From Gracilaria gracilis (taxonomy: Eukaryota; Rhodophyta; Florideophyceae; Gracilariales; Gracilariaceae), in the NCBI GenBank assembly GCA_030374805.1, contig JARGSG010000243.1:124001-188000 (forward strand): a DNA stretch of 64,000 nt, given 5' to 3'. This document shows, one piece after another, positions 44,005-54,162 of the stretch. Positions within the stretch are counted from its first letter, which is position 1; each line of letters opens with the position of its first letter. Below the pieces are notes generated by a model. The model was not told the origin of the DNA, did no database searches, and saw only the letters and a program-made list of their open reading frames with translations. The translations under genes were made by a program, and so were the position numbers.

Positions 44005-44196
44005 ATTCATTAATTCTTACAGAAGAATATATTTGTAATATTTTGTAAAAGAAAAATCAATATATATTAGTATAATAATCTAATAAGTACTGATCAATAT
44101 GAATTAAAATTTAGATATCATTATCTATACAGATCTTAGATTAGTTATTTATTATTAAATTATTACAAATACTTTTAGTTCAAGGAGAATACTAAT

Positions 44197-44715
44197 ATGT
44201 TAGATGCATTTGCTAAAGTTGTAGCGCAGGCTGACGCTAGAGGAGAATTCTTGAGCAACACACAATTAGATGCTCTAGCAAATATGGTTTCTGAAGGTAA
44301 TAAAAGACTTGATATTGTTAATAAAATCAATTCAAATGCATCTGCTATTGTTACAAATTCTGCACGTGCTTTATTTGCAGAACAACCGCAGCTTGTACAA
44401 CCTGGAGGTAATGCATATACTAGCCGCAGAATGGCTGCTTGTTTAAGGGATATGGAAATTGTTTTAAGATATGTTAGTTATGCTATGATTGCTGGCGATT
44501 CAAGCGTATTAGATGATAGATGTTTAAATGGTTTACGAGAAACATATCAAGCTTTAGGGACTCCAGGAACATCTGTTGCTGTTGCTATACAAAAAATGAA
44601 AGAAGCATCAGTAAGTTTAGCAAATGATTCGAATGGAATAACTATAGGGGATTGCAGTTCTTTAACAGCTGAATTAGGGGTATACTTTGATAGAGCAGCT
44701 GTTGCGGTAGTCTAA
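44197..44715 (+). CDS. cpcB: phycocyanin beta subunit
   Basis: The beta subunit of phycocyanin, 172 residues, with bilin-binding C82 (MAACLRDME) and C153 (IGDCSSL). It starts [27 protein letters not shown] lies before the ATG. It is the first gene of the cpcB-cpcA operon and forms hexamers near the core in the phycobilisome rods. It is homologous to cpeB at 33.2 kb. Confidence 0.97.
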   Translation: MLDAFAKVVAQADARGEFLSNTQLDALANMVSEGNKRLDIVNKINSNASAIVTNSARALFAEQPQLVQPGGNAYTSRRMAACLRDMEIVLRYVSYAMIAGDSSVLDDRCLNGLRETYQALGTPGTSVAVAIQKMKEASVSLANDSNGITIGDCSSLTAELGVYFDRAAVAVV

Positions 44716-44785
44716 AATTTTACAATCATAGATAAACTCCACAATTAAATTCAGAATCATTAAATAAAACGAGGAAATTAAAATT

Positions 44786-45274
44786 ATGAAAACACCTATA
44801 ACAGAAGCAATCGCATCAGCAGATAGTCAGGGTAGATTCTTAAGCAATGGTGAATTACAATCAATTAATGGACGTTATCAAAGAGCATCATCTAGCTTAG
44901 AAGCAGCAAGGTCATTGACAAGTAATGCTCAAAGATTAATTACAGGAGCTGCTCAATCTGTCTATACAAAATTTCCATTTACTACTCAGATGCCAGGACC
45001 AACTTATGCATCTAGCGCTATAGGAAAAGCAAAATGTGCTCGAGATATAGGATATTACTTAAGAATGACAACATACTGTCTTGTGGTAGGAGCCACTGGA
45101 CCTATGGATGAATATCTAATAGCAGGATTAGAAGAAATTAACCGTAGTTTTGAACTATCACCAAGCTGGTATATAGAAGCACTACAATATATAAAAAATA
45201 GCCATGGTCTTTCAGGACAAACCTCAAATGAAGCAAATACATATTTAGACTATGCTATTAATGCATTAAGCTAA
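44786..45274 (+). CDS. cpcA: phycocyanin alpha subunit
   Basis: The alpha subunit of phycocyanin, 162 residues. [21 protein letters not shown] is the family start and C84 in [14 protein letters not shown] binds the bilin. [19 protein letters not shown] is conserved. It follows cpcB by 70 bases with GAGGAAA before the ATG. Confidence 0.97.
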   Translation: MKTPITEAIASADSQGRFLSNGELQSINGRYQRASSSLEAARSLTSNAQRLITGAAQSVYTKFPFTTQMPGPTYASSAIGKAKCARDIGYYLRMTTYCLVVGATGPMDEYLIAGLEEINRSFELSPSWYIEALQYIKNSHGLSGQTSNEANTYLDYAINALS

Positions 45275-45316
45275 ATATACATATTATTTAATAAAAATTG
45301 CTATTAAAAATAAAAA

Positions 45317-45346
45317 AATATGCATATATAATTATTTATGCATATT
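45317..45346. terminator. stem-loop after cpcA
   Basis: AATATGCATA at 45317-45326 pairs with TATGCATATT at 45337-45346 around a 10-base loop. It lies 43 bases past cpcA and could stabilise or end the cpcBA message. The stem is AT-rich and lacks a T tail, so this is tentative. The other bases up to pgmA hold no gene. Confidence 0.4.
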
Positions 45347-45515
45347 GTTATATATCAAATTATTTATATCAAAATAATATGTATTATAGCGAAGCTAATA
45401 AGATATATATTTTTGATAATATAGATTGAAATTGACTTAAAAAATTAAATACAACTAAGATATTTTTGTTTCCAACAAAAAGTATTTCTATAAATTTTGA
45501 TTCTTATTTTATACT

Positions 45516-47051
45516 ATGAAACCTATTATTTTAACTATTCTGGATGGTTGGGGATATTCAGAAAAAACAAAAGGAAATGCAATTCAATTAGCAAATACAC
45601 CTACTATAGATAAATTATGGAAAAACTACCCACATACTTTATTAAATGCTTCAGGAGAAGATGTAGGATTACCTAAAAAGCAAATGGGAAATTCAGAAGT
45701 AGGGCATACAACTATTGGAGCTGGGAGAATTATTAATCAAGATTTAGTACGCATCAGTCAATCTATTGAAAATGAGTCATTCTCTAATAATCAAACTATT
45801 AAAAATATCTGCAAAAAAATTAAAAGTGAAAATACAAAACTACACTTAATTGGACTTTGCTCTAATGGAGGAATACACTCACATATTAAACATTTATTTG
45901 CACTATTGAATATAGTAAAACGATATAATATTGAAGTTTGTATACATGCTATTACAGACGGTCGAGACACTTCACCATATACATCGAAAATATTTATTGA
46001 AGAAATTCAAACTTATATTAAAGAATTGAGCAATATCAATATTTGTACATTGAGTGGAAGATATTATAGTATGGATAGAGACTGCCGTTGGGCAAGAACA
46101 GAAAAAAGTTATAAAGTTTTGCTGAATAATGAAGTAAAATATGAAGGATCTGCTATATCAAAAATTAATGAATATTATAAGGAAAATATATCAGATGAAT
46201 TTATACCTCCTACTAGGCTACATACAGGAAATATTCAAAACAATGATGGTATAATATTTTTTAATTTTCGTCCGGATAGAATGCGTCAATTATTACATGC
46301 ATTTACTAAAACAACATTCAAAGGATTTAATACAAAAAAATTTAACAATTTAGAAGTCGTTACGTTTACACAATATGACCCTAGTTTAAATATGAACATC
46401 GCATTTCCCAAACAAAAAACTACAAACTTTATTGGACAAATCATTTCTAACTATGGTTTAAAACAATTAAGATTGGCCGAAACAGAAAAATATGCACATG
46501 TTACTTATTTTTTTAATGGTGGGATTGAAGAACCTTTTCCAGGTGAAGATAGACAACTTATCTCAAGTCCAAAAGTGGAAACATATGATTTATCTCCTGA
46601 AATGTCAGCCGAAGAATTAACGACAAATGCTATTAATGCTATAAATAAAAACATTTATACATTAATTGTTATAAATTACGCTAATCCAGATATGGTAGGA
46701 CATACAGGCAATCTAGAGGCTACCATACAAGCGATTAATAAAGTTGATAAATGTATACACAAGATTTGGACGAAATCCCAAAGTATGGATAATATACTCA
46801 TAATTACAGCGGATCATGGTAATGCAGATCGTATGCTAGATGAATCTGATAAACCATGTACATCCCATAGTACTAATCCTGTTCCATTTATATTAGTAGA
46901 GCCTTCTAATACTAATAACAATAATTTAAGAGAGAATGGAAATTTAGCAGATATTGCACCAACTATTCTAGAATTATTGAATCTCAATATTCCAACTGAA
47001 ATGAATGGTAAATCGTTATTAAAAACTAATACAATAATCACATATAATTAA
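45516..47051 (+). CDS. pgmA: phosphoglycerate mutase, cofactor-independent
   Basis: The 2,3-bisphosphoglycerate-independent mutase (GpmI type) converts 3- and 2-phosphoglycerate using two Mn ions and a phosphoserine. LTILDGWGYSE gives the metal-binding D10 and GNSEVGHT the phosphoserine S60. ITDGRDTSPY, FNFRPDRMRQL and ITADHGNADRML follow in order. 511 residues, full length. Plastid encoding is known in red algae. Confidence 0.95.
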   Translation: MKPIILTILDGWGYSEKTKGNAIQLANTPTIDKLWKNYPHTLLNASGEDVGLPKKQMGNSEVGHTTIGAGRIINQDLVRISQSIENESFSNNQTIKNICKKIKSENTKLHLIGLCSNGGIHSHIKHLFALLNIVKRYNIEVCIHAITDGRDTSPYTSKIFIEEIQTYIKELSNINICTLSGRYYSMDRDCRWARTEKSYKVLLNNEVKYEGSAISKINEYYKENISDEFIPPTRLHTGNIQNNDGIIFFNFRPDRMRQLLHAFTKTTFKGFNTKKFNNLEVVTFTQYDPSLNMNIAFPKQKTTNFIGQIISNYGLKQLRLAETEKYAHVTYFFNGGIEEPFPGEDRQLISSPKVETYDLSPEMSAEELTTNAINAINKNIYTLIVINYANPDMVGHTGNLEATIQAINKVDKCIHKIWTKSQSMDNILIITADHGNADRMLDESDKPCTSHSTNPVPFILVEPSNTNNNNLRENGNLADIAPTILELLNLNIPTEMNGKSLLKTNTIITYN

Positions 47052-47128
47052 TTTCTTATAAATATATCGTACAAAACTTATTATTTTTAGATTTCTAAAA
47101 TTGCAATAACGAAATATAACATACATAT

Positions 47129-47659
47129 ATGAACTTATCTAATTCATTTAATTATATTATTAATCTATCACTAAATAATTTAAACTCATTTAATGAACAA
47201 ACCTATCATTTAATTCCTCCTGAATGGAAATTTATACTTATGAGTGACGGATCATTTACTCAAAATTTAAGCTCATTAACAGGACAACAAATTATAACTT
47301 GTCCAACATACATAAAGAAACAATATATAACAAAAAAAACAAAGATAAGAAAAGTTTATCTACAAGATAATTCAAAAAAAAATCTTGCATTTGCTCAATC
47401 CAATTGGATTTTACAAATAAATAATCAAGTGTATAAAACTTTAAACAATAATCAACCTATAGGGAAATCATTAATACAACATCAAATAGATATTTATAAA
47501 GACATACACGAAATATATTATGTATATTCTATATATTTGGATCATATATTTAATAGTACACAACCTATCTGGGGTAGAAAATACACAATATATCATGAAT
47601 GCCAACCTATTACAACTATACAGGAGTTTTTTTCTCCTTATATAATATCCTTTTTCTAA
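47129..47659 (+). CDS. ycf21: Ycf21, chorismate-lyase-like protein
   Basis: A 176-residue protein of the Ycf21/DUF98 family, distantly related to chorismate pyruvate-lyase (UbiC), which makes 4-hydroxybenzoate. The motifs LIPPEWKFILMSDGSFTQNL, QPIGKSLIQHQIDIYKDI and PIWGRKYTIYHECQPITTIQEFFSP are conserved in the family. Its reaction in plastids is not proven. It lies just before secA, with a 14-base gap. Confidence 0.88.
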   Translation: MNLSNSFNYIINLSLNNLNSFNEQTYHLIPPEWKFILMSDGSFTQNLSSLTGQQIITCPTYIKKQYITKKTKIRKVYLQDNSKKNLAFAQSNWILQINNQVYKTLNNNQPIGKSLIQHQIDIYKDIHEIYYVYSIYLDHIFNSTQPIWGRKYTIYHECQPITTIQEFFSPYIISFF

Positions 47660-47673
47660 TTTTAATTATTAAT

Positions 47674-50322
47674 ATGCTAAATTTTTTTACAAAAAATACA
47701 TCAAATAAATTCCAAAGTATAATTAACGAGATTCATCAAATAGGACATATGTTAGAAAATTATTCAAACATACAACTAAAACAGCAGACTGAAAAACTCA
47801 AAAAGAAACTAATTCATAAAAATGATTTAACAAAAATATTACCAGAATCTCTTGCAATTGTTAAAGAAGCTATTAAAAGATCTACAGGAATGACTTTATT
47901 TGATGTACAGTTAATAGGTAGTATTATATTACATCAAGGTAAAATAGCAGAAATGAAAACAGGAGAAGGAAAAACTATTGTTGCTATTACTACAGCATAT
48001 CTTAATGCTTTAACCAACCAAGGTGTACATATAATTACAGTTAACGAATATTTAGCTAAAAGAGATTCAGAACTAGCTCAAAAAATTTGTACATATCTAG
48101 ATTTAAAAGTAGGATTAGTAACACATTCAATGAGTTACGAAGAAAAAAAACAAGCCTACAATTGTGATATTACATATATTACAAATAGCGAATTAGGATT
48201 TGATTACCTTAGAGACAACATGGCGATAGATTTGAACCAAATAGTTCAACGAGGCTTTAATTTTGCGATTATTGATGAAGTAGACTCTATATTAATTGAT
48301 GAAGCAAGAACACCGCTCATCATATCTGGTCCTTTTGATATAGAAACAAATAAGTATAACAAATGTACATCTATTGCCAATCTACTGGAGAGTAATCTAG
48401 ATTACCAAATCGATGAAAAAACAAAAAATATTACTCTGACAGAAAAAGGCATCAATAAATGTGAAAAGATTCTGAATATTGACAACCTATATAATATCAA
48501 TAATTCCTGGATACAATACTTGTTAAATGCCTTAAAGGCTAAAGAACTATTTTTAAAAAATCAACATTATATCGTAAAAAACAATGAAATTATTATTGTT
48601 GATGAGTTCACAGGAAGAATTATGCAAGGTAGAAGATGGAGCGATGGATTGCATCAAGCAATCGAATCAAAAGAGAATATTGCCATTCAACAAGAAAATA
48701 GAACTTTAGCATCAATTACATATCAAAATTTATTTTTATTATATAAAAAACTGTCAGGCATGACTGGTACAGCTAAAACAGAAGAAACTGAACTCGATAA
48801 AATATATAATCTTCAGGTATTAGAGGTACCTACAAATCAACCATGCAAAAGACACGACTTACCAGACTTAGTGTATAAAACAGAATATAAAAAATGGCAA
48901 TCTATAGCAAATGAATGTTTCGATATGTATCATATAGGTCGACCGACCTTGATTGGTACAACTAATGTAGAAAAATCTGAATTACTAGCAAAAATATTAA
49001 CAACACTGAAAATACCTTTTAATTTGCTAAATGCAAAACCCGAAAACGTTGCCCGAGAAGCGGAAATCATCACACAAGCAGGAAGAAAAAAAACGATCAC
49101 TATATCAACAAACATGGCCGGTAGAGGGACAGATATTATATTAGGTGGGAACCCAGACTCTTTATCAAAACTTATAATAATACAGTATTTACAGAACAAG
49201 CTAAAATTAAAAGTAAAACAAGCAATAAGTAGAATAGATAATAAGATTCAAGCTATAATAAATAATTATATACTCCATGTACAAAAATTAGATATTTACG
49301 ACGATACTGATATAAATTTTGAAAAAGTACAAAATTATATAGAAAAAGTAATTAATGGTAAATACATAAAAAATAGTGAAGAAGAAAATTTACACAAAAT
49401 TTATTTAAATATACTAACTGAGTATAAAACAATATGTTACCAAGAAAAACAAGAAGTTCTGAAATTAGGCGGACTATATGTAATTGGAACAGAAAGGCAT
49501 GAATCAAGGAGAATCGACAATCAATTAAGAGGTAGAGCTGGTAGACAGGGGGATGTGGGTGCATCACGTTTTTTTCTAAGCCTACAAGATAATCTTCTTA
49601 GGATTTTTGGTGGAGATAAAATCTATCAACTCATGGAGAACTTAAATATCGATGAAGATACTCCTATAGAATCTATTATCTTAAGCAAAAGCTTAGATTC
49701 TGCACAAAAAAAAGTAGAATCTTATTTTTATGATATTAGAAAGCAATTATTTCAATATGATGAAGTAATAAATAACCAAAGACAAGCAATATATGCAGAA
49801 AGGAAAAGAATATTAGAATCTAATTTTACAAGAGACTGCATAATAGAATATGCTGAAAGCACTATAGATGAGATATTAATGGCATTTTATCAAGAAGATA
49901 ATATAAAAAATAAAAAACATATTTTAAATAAAATGTATAAGTTGCTAAACTTAACTGAAAATTTCAACCTAAAAAATTGGAATAGGATGAATTATAAACA
50001 AATCCAAGAGTTTTTATATGAACAATTACGTATTAGTTACGATCTTAGAGAAAGCTACTTAGAACAACTGAGACCAGGGTTAATTAGGAAATTAGAAAAA
50101 TATTATTTATTGCAACAAATAGATAAAGCATGGCAAGATCATTTAGATAAAATGTCTATACTAAGAGATTCTATCGGCTGGAGAAGCTATGGTCAACAAG
50201 ATCCTTTAATCGAATATAAGAATGAAGCATTCTCACTGTTTATTAACATGGTAACATACATAAGACAAACTGTTACATACTTAACTATGCGTTCACGCTT
50301 AATTATAAATATCAATAATTGA
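47674..50322 (+). CDS. secA: SecA preprotein translocase ATPase
   Basis: SecA drives Sec-dependent export of lumenal proteins such as PsaF into or through thylakoids. Walker A EMKTGEGKT is at residues 93-101; IIDEVDSILIDEARTPLIISG is the DEAD-like motif; GTNMAGRGTDI-type motif reads STNMAGRGTDIILGG; RQGDVGASRFFLSLQDNLLRIFGG and the C-terminal helical domain are present. The frame is open to 47599, inside ycf21, but the ATG at 47674 (MLNFFTKNTSNKF) is the natural start. 882 residues; there is no C-terminal zinc finger. Confidence 0.96.
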   Translation: MLNFFTKNTSNKFQSIINEIHQIGHMLENYSNIQLKQQTEKLKKKLIHKNDLTKILPESLAIVKEAIKRSTGMTLFDVQLIGSIILHQGKIAEMKTGEGKTIVAITTAYLNALTNQGVHIITVNEYLAKRDSELAQKICTYLDLKVGLVTHSMSYEEKKQAYNCDITYITNSELGFDYLRDNMAIDLNQIVQRGFNFAIIDEVDSILIDEARTPLIISGPFDIETNKYNKCTSIANLLESNLDYQIDEKTKNITLTEKGINKCEKILNIDNLYNINNSWIQYLLNALKAKELFLKNQHYIVKNNEIIIVDEFTGRIMQGRRWSDGLHQAIESKENIAIQQENRTLASITYQNLFLLYKKLSGMTGTAKTEETELDKIYNLQVLEVPTNQPCKRHDLPDLVYKTEYKKWQSIANECFDMYHIGRPTLIGTTNVEKSELLAKILTTLKIPFNLLNAKPENVAREAEIITQAGRKKTITISTNMAGRGTDIILGGNPDSLSKLIIIQYLQNKLKLKVKQAISRIDNKIQAIINNYILHVQKLDIYDDTDINFEKVQNYIEKVINGKYIKNSEEENLHKIYLNILTEYKTICYQEKQEVLKLGGLYVIGTERHESRRIDNQLRGRAGRQGDVGASRFFLSLQDNLLRIFGGDKIYQLMENLNIDEDTPIESIILSKSLDSAQKKVESYFYDIRKQLFQYDEVINNQRQAIYAERKRILESNFTRDCIIEYAESTIDEILMAFYQEDNIKNKKHILNKMYKLLNLTENFNLKNWNRMNYKQIQEFLYEQLRISYDLRESYLEQLRPGLIRKLEKYYLLQQIDKAWQDHLDKMSILRDSIGWRSYGQQDPLIEYKNEAFSLFINMVTYIRQTVTYLTMRSRLIININN

Positions 50323-50448
50323 AAAATTTATTATATTTTTACTTTGCACTATAAAACTTGACATAAATCATAAAATTTATTAATGTAATGTCATAAGTAA
50401 AAACAAATTAAAAAATAAGAATAAAACAGTTATAATTAAATTGATAGG

Positions 50449-50521
50449 GCCCCCATCGTCTAGAGGCCTAGGACATCTCCCTTTCACGGAGGTAACGGGG
50501 ATTCGAATTCCCCTGGGGGTA
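50449..50521 (+). tRNA. trnE(uuc): tRNA-Glu (UUC)
   Basis: Acceptor GCCCCCA pairs with TGGGGGT (one G-U). The anticodon loop CTTTCAC holds TTC. T arm CGGGG-ATTCGAAT-CCCC-like, normal length 73. In plastids this charged tRNA also starts tetrapyrrole synthesis for chlorophyll, heme and bilins. Confidence 0.95.
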
Positions 50522-50559
50522 TTCATAATGACTAAAATGATTACAATATATCATCTTTT

Positions 50560-51360
50560 TTATACGCCTTCTGTATTTATAGAAAGCTTCAATTCTTGAC
50601 AAAATTGCCCTAATGAATCTAATTTTTCTTGCGGTAATTTCCCCGTCATTTGTTTAATCATAGCACTCCCAACAACTATACCATCTATGTTCCAATTAAC
50701 AATTTGAGCTATCTGGTGAGGATTATTAATACCGAAACCTAACATGATCAATTTATTTGTTTTACTCTTAATACTATCAACTATGTGCTTAATTTCTAAA
50801 TTAATATCATCTCTTAGGCCAGTCACTCCATAACTACTAACCAAATAAATACATCCAGGTGATTTAGACAATATCAACTTAATTCTAGATTCTGAGCTAG
50901 TTGGAGCAATAAACAATATTAACTCTATAGTATATAAATCACATAATTTTATTATATAATCCACTTCTTCCAATGGTAAATCTGGGATAATTAATCCTTT
51001 TACACCAACTGTAGCAATTTCTCTGATAAACTTATCAACTCCTCTAGCTAAAATAGGATTATAATAAGTAAATATGATTATAGGAGCATTTAAATGAGGT
51101 ATTACTGTTTTCAAAATATACAAAATTTGTTCAATATAAACACCTTGCTTTAAAGCAATTTGAGACGCTTCTTGAATAACAGGACCATCCGCTAAAGCAT
51201 CAGAATAAGGTACACCTAATTCAATTACATCTGCTCCTTTTTTATCTAAAACTTTTAAAGCTTGTATACAGGTATTAATATTCGGATAACCTGCCGTAAT
51301 AAATGGAACTAAAGCACAAGAAGAAGTTTTGTTACGCAAAAAATTTGTTATTACATTCAT
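50560..51360 (-). CDS. trpA: tryptophan synthase alpha subunit
   Basis: The alpha subunit splits indole-glycerol phosphate to indole, which passes to the beta subunit. The 266-residue TIM barrel has LVPFITAGYPNINTCIQAL, the catalytic glutamate in GADVIELGVPYSDALADGPVIQEA, and LIIPDLPLEE with the catalytic aspartate. GITNPHQI-like GINNPHQIAQIVN and DGIVVGSAM close the phosphate site. Plastid-encoded in red algae; trpB is not in the window. Confidence 0.96.
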   Translation of the reverse strand: MNVITNFLRNKTSSCALVPFITAGYPNINTCIQALKVLDKKGADVIELGVPYSDALADGPVIQEASQIALKQGVYIEQILYILKTVIPHLNAPIIIFTYYNPILARGVDKFIREIATVGVKGLIIPDLPLEEVDYIIKLCDLYTIELILFIAPTSSESRIKLILSKSPGCIYLVSSYGVTGLRDDINLEIKHIVDSIKSKTNKLIMLGFGINNPHQIAQIVNWNIDGIVVGSAMIKQMTGKLPQEKLDSLGQFCQELKLSINTEGV

Positions 51361-51398
51361 ATCATGATTTTAGTTTAAAAAAATTAAAATTGAAAAAT

Positions 51399-51470
51399 TG
51401 GGTTGCCCGGGACTCGAACCCGGAACTAATCGGTTAAAAGCCGAGTACTCTACCATTGAGTTAGCAACCC
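51399..51470 (-). tRNA. trnK(uuu): tRNA-Lys (UUU), intronless
   Basis: On the minus strand the acceptor GGGTTGC pairs with GCAACCC; the anticodon loop CTTTTAA has TTT between CTCGG- and CCGA-type arms; the T arm is CCGGG-TTCGAGT-CCCGG. It has no intron and no matK, unlike in land plants. It lies 38 bases upstream of trpA and may share its transcript. Confidence 0.95.
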
Positions 51471-51559
51471 TCAAAACTATATATCACATAAATAACATAC
51501 TCTTATTATAATATCAAGTTTGTATAATTAGATGTATAACTAAAAAAAGATATACCTTA

Positions 51560-52531
51560 ATGATAAAAACTTATTTACATAATAAATTTCTCAGTATTAT
51601 ACTAAAATGTCAAAATTTAAGCAAACCTATATCAATATTAATTGCTGTATCCGGTGGCAAAGATTCTTTATGCTTAATCAAATTAGTAGAAGATTTTAAC
51701 CATACATATAATTATTTATATAATATACAATATATTTATATTGATCACCAATGGAGATCTGATTCACAGAGAAACATTAAACATTTACTTAATTATACAT
51801 GTTTAACAAATAATAATACATATATTTATCAGATACATAAAATACATATGTCAGAGTCAGCTGTAAGAAAAGTAAGATACCAAATTATACTTCAACATGC
51901 TATAAAACATAAAATACAAATTATCTTTACAGCACATAATCAAACAGATCAATTAGAGACATTTTTATTAAACTTAATTAGAGGCACAGGATTAGAAGGT
52001 TTAAGTAGTTTACCAATTACAAGGCAAATAAAAAATTACATACAAATTGTAAGACCTCTAATTACAATGAATACAGGAGACATCCTATGGTTTTGTCACA
52101 AATTCAACTTACCTATATGGTCTGATAAAACAAATTTTTATTATTCAAATTCCAGAAATCGTATAAGATATGAATTATTACCTTATTTAAGGGCATACTT
52201 CAGTCCTGTGACAGAAAATAATATGATCAATTTCTTAAACTTATCATCTATAGAAAATGAATATATTAAACAGAATGCTATAAAATTATATATTAACAGT
52301 CGACATTCATACTATATAGCTGTTAATTATAAAGTCATACAATATCAACACCTAGCTTTGAAAAGAAGGGTATTGCATTTATTTTTTTACTATAATTTCA
52401 ATAAACATTTAAATCATAAAATTTTACACCAGTTAATAGGATATATGCACATTAAACATCAAAGAAAAATAAGCGTAATATGGGAAAATTTAAAAATAAA
52501 TTTATATAAAAACTGGATTTACATTCAATGA
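51560..52531 (+). CDS. tilS: tRNA(Ile)-lysidine synthase
   Basis: TilS (ycf62) converts the CAU anticodon of a tRNA-Ile to lysidine-AU so that it reads AUA and is charged with Ile. The PP-loop SGGKDS is at residues 31-36; IYIDHQWRSDS, IFTAHNQTDQLETFLLNLIRGTGLEGL and RNRIRYELLPYL follow. The 323-residue length is normal. Its substrate trnI(cau) is not in this window, but the CAU tRNA here at 17.5 kb raises the question of how the enzyme tells them apart. Confidence 0.94.
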   Translation: MIKTYLHNKFLSIILKCQNLSKPISILIAVSGGKDSLCLIKLVEDFNHTYNYLYNIQYIYIDHQWRSDSQRNIKHLLNYTCLTNNNTYIYQIHKIHMSESAVRKVRYQIILQHAIKHKIQIIFTAHNQTDQLETFLLNLIRGTGLEGLSSLPITRQIKNYIQIVRPLITMNTGDILWFCHKFNLPIWSDKTNFYYSNSRNRIRYELLPYLRAYFSPVTENNMINFLNLSSIENEYIKQNAIKLYINSRHSYYIAVNYKVIQYQHLALKRRVLHLFFYYNFNKHLNHKILHQLIGYMHIKHQRKISVIWENLKINLYKNWIYIQ

Positions 52532-52669
52532 TTGCAATATATTAATAAATTTGATCCCATTAAATAACTTTAGTAATATTTATTTATTAACAAACATAAT
52601 TCTTTTGAAAAAATAGTATAATAAATGTAACGTATAGTTTAATATTTAAATTTAAAGGACAAGTAGATT

Positions 52670-52774
52670 ATGATTAATTGGCAAGTTATAGGCCAACTAA
52701 CTTCACTAGCTATTATTGTATTAGTGGGGCCGGCTGTAATTATTTTATTGTCATTACGGAAAGGTAATTTATAG
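52670..52774 (+). CDS. psb30: photosystem II protein Psb30 (Ycf12)
   Basis: A 34-residue single-helix PSII subunit reading [20 protein letters not shown] and ending LLSLRKGNL, the diagnostic Psb30/Ycf12 end. ATG at 52670, TAG at 52772. It lies 138 bases after tilS. Confidence 0.93.
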   Translation: MINWQVIGQLTSLAIIVLVGPAVIILLSLRKGNL

Positions 52775-52813
52775 AAATGTCTTGTTAAAAAAAGATAATA
52801 GTAATCTAATAAT

Positions 52814-52843
52814 ATGCAGACAAAATTTAGACTTAGTCTGCAT
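52814..52843. terminator. stem-loop between psb30 and ftrB
   Basis: ATGCAGAC at 52814-52821 pairs with GTCTGCAT at 52836-52843 around a 14-base loop. It lies between the convergent psb30 (+) and ftrB (-) and can serve both. It has no T tail. Confidence 0.5.
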
Positions 52844-52863
52844 GGAAAATTAAAATTCATATA

Positions 52864-53214
52864 TTAGCTTATATAATCCAACAAAACATTATTATTAATT
52901 TCTTGATGAGTACCAGCAAATTCATTATCTTTAGATAAAAATAACATACAATGACACTCTTTCCTTTCTCTCATAGGTACACATGGACAATTCCAATATG
53001 AACTTAAAACTTCTTTAGACTTATCTTCATAATGACGACATGGGCATAAAGGAGAACCATAAGAATCCTTATGCCTCGCTAAGCCTTCTATAACAACAGC
53101 TGTTACACTAGCGTCCGAACAAAAAAATGTACCTGTTCTTTTAGCATAAACTTCTGAAAATTTACGCATAGCCTCTAAACTATCAGCAAAAGATTTACAA
53201 TCCATATTTTTCAT
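52864..53214 (-). CDS. ftrB: ferredoxin-thioredoxin reductase, catalytic beta
   Basis: The catalytic subunit of FTR passes electrons from ferredoxin to thioredoxin through a 4Fe-4S cluster and an adjacent disulfide. The 116-residue protein contains FFCSDASVTAVVIEGLARHK, then CPCRHYEDK, NCPCVPMRERKECHCMLFL, which supply the cluster and active cysteines. Its target trxA is at 22 kb. A second start ATG at 53205 (MDCKSFADSL) is possible. Confidence 0.95.
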   Translation of the reverse strand: MKNMDCKSFADSLEAMRKFSEVYAKRTGTFFCSDASVTAVVIEGLARHKDSYGSPLCPCRHYEDKSKEVLSSYWNCPCVPMRERKECHCMLFLSKDNEFAGTHQEINNNVLLDYIS

Positions 53215-53462
53215 AAATAATACATATATAGATAATAATTTATAATTCTTTGTTATATTATAATTATAGCGATTTATTGCAATTAGATTATGATCTAAAT
53301 ATTAGATATATTAATAAAAAGCAAATATTAAATTTTGCAATATTTGCCTTATAAAATAAAATAAAACCATTATTATTATATATTAATAAAATAGATTAAT
53401 CTAAGAAACAAATATTATTGCTTAATAAGCAATTGAAATAATTTATATATTATTATACTCAA

Positions 53463-53573
53463 ATGACAGCATCTTACTTACCATCTATATTAGTACCTTT
53501 AGTAGGAATTATATTTCCTGGTATAAGCATGGCTTTACTATTCTTATATATTGAACAAGAAAACATATCTTAG
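53463..53573 (+). CDS. psaI: photosystem I subunit VIII
   Basis: A 36-residue single-helix subunit of [23 protein letters not shown] and then [10 protein letters not shown]. This matches psaI, which contacts PsaL. ATG at 53463, TAG at 53571. The 248-base spacer before it contains only a short inverted repeat (GCAAATATT at 53321-53329 with its complement at 53339-53347). Confidence 0.93.
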   Translation: MTASYLPSILVPLVGIIFPGISMALLFLYIEQENIS

Positions 53574-53604
53574 ATATATACTAAAGCTGAAATAATAAAT
53601 TGAT

Positions 53605-53638
53605 AAGCCACCTTTATATTACAATTCAAAGGTGGCTT
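53605..53638. terminator. stem-loop between psaI and psbJ
   Basis: AAGCCACCTTT at 53605-53615 pairs perfectly with AAAGGTGGCTT at 53628-53638 around a 12-base loop. The GC content of the stem is high for this genome. It lies between the convergent psaI and the psbEFLJ operon and can act on both strands. Confidence 0.65.
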
Positions 53639-53696
53639 CAATATATTCACAATTTGAAAATTATACAATCAATACAGAAATGTTATGTATTTAAAT

Positions 53697-53816
53697 CTAC
53701 AGTGAAGAACCAATACCAGAGTAGGAACCGTAAATAAAAATTCCTAAAACTGTAATTGCTGCAATACCACCTACTGTAGCAACTAACCACAAGGGAACCC
53801 TGCCTGTACCTGCCAT
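53697..53816 (-). CDS. psbJ: photosystem II protein J
   Basis: A 39-residue PSII subunit: [20 protein letters not shown] followed by [17 protein letters not shown], the diagnostic end. It is the last gene of the psbE-psbF-psbL-psbJ operon on the minus strand. Confidence 0.97.
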   Translation of the reverse strand: MAGTGRVPLWLVATVGGIAAITVLGIFIYGSYSGIGSSL

Positions 53817-53865
53817 TTTTTCTACCCCTAATTATAATAAAAAATTAACCATAAAACTATATTAA

Positions 53866-53982
53866 TCAGTTAAAAAAGTAACTTGAAAACAATACTGCAA
53901 GCACAAAAATTAATAATAGTCCCCAAAATAGAGACGTACGATTTAATTCTACAGGCTCTTTATTTGGATTAGGACCACTCAT
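53866..53982 (-). CDS. psbL: photosystem II protein L
   Basis: A 38-residue PSII subunit: [20 protein letters not shown] and then [17 protein letters not shown]. It starts with a plain ATG, so no RNA editing of the start is needed, unlike in some land plants. Part of psbEFLJ. Confidence 0.97.
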   Translation of the reverse strand: MSGPNPNKEPVELNRTSLFWGLLLIFVLAVLFSSYFFN

Positions 53983-53998
53983 ATTATATCTCCTAATT

Positions 53999-54133
53999 TT
54001 ATCTTTGAATAAATTGCATAGATGTAATCGCACCTAAAAAAAAGACTGTAGGTATAGCTATTCCATGTATAGCTAGCCATCTAAAAGTAAAAATTGGATA
54101 CGATATTGGCTGATTTGAATTACCTCGTGTCAT
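53999..54133 (-). CDS. psbF: cytochrome b559 beta subunit
   Basis: A 44-residue PSII subunit. [20 protein letters not shown] contains the histidine that binds the heme of cytochrome b559 with its partner in PsbE, and ITSMQFIQR is the usual end. A T8 run (A at 54036-54043) inside this gene is read in frame, a useful contrast to the interrupted genes. Part of psbEFLJ. Confidence 0.97.
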   Translation of the reverse strand: MTRGNSNQPISYPIFTFRWLAIHGIAIPTVFFLGAITSMQFIQR

Positions 54134-54162
54134 ATATATTATCTTAATTCCTTATATTTCAA

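Noticed and set aside
47599..47673. Upstream extension of secA into ycf21
   Set aside because: It would overlap the conserved C-terminus of ycf21 and add a hydrophobic segment not found in SecA; the ATG at 47674 is natural.
52639..52860. Minus-strand frame of 73 codons opposite psb30
   Set aside because: It covers psb30 and the following stem-loop on the other strand and resembles no protein; psb30 is clearly the real gene.
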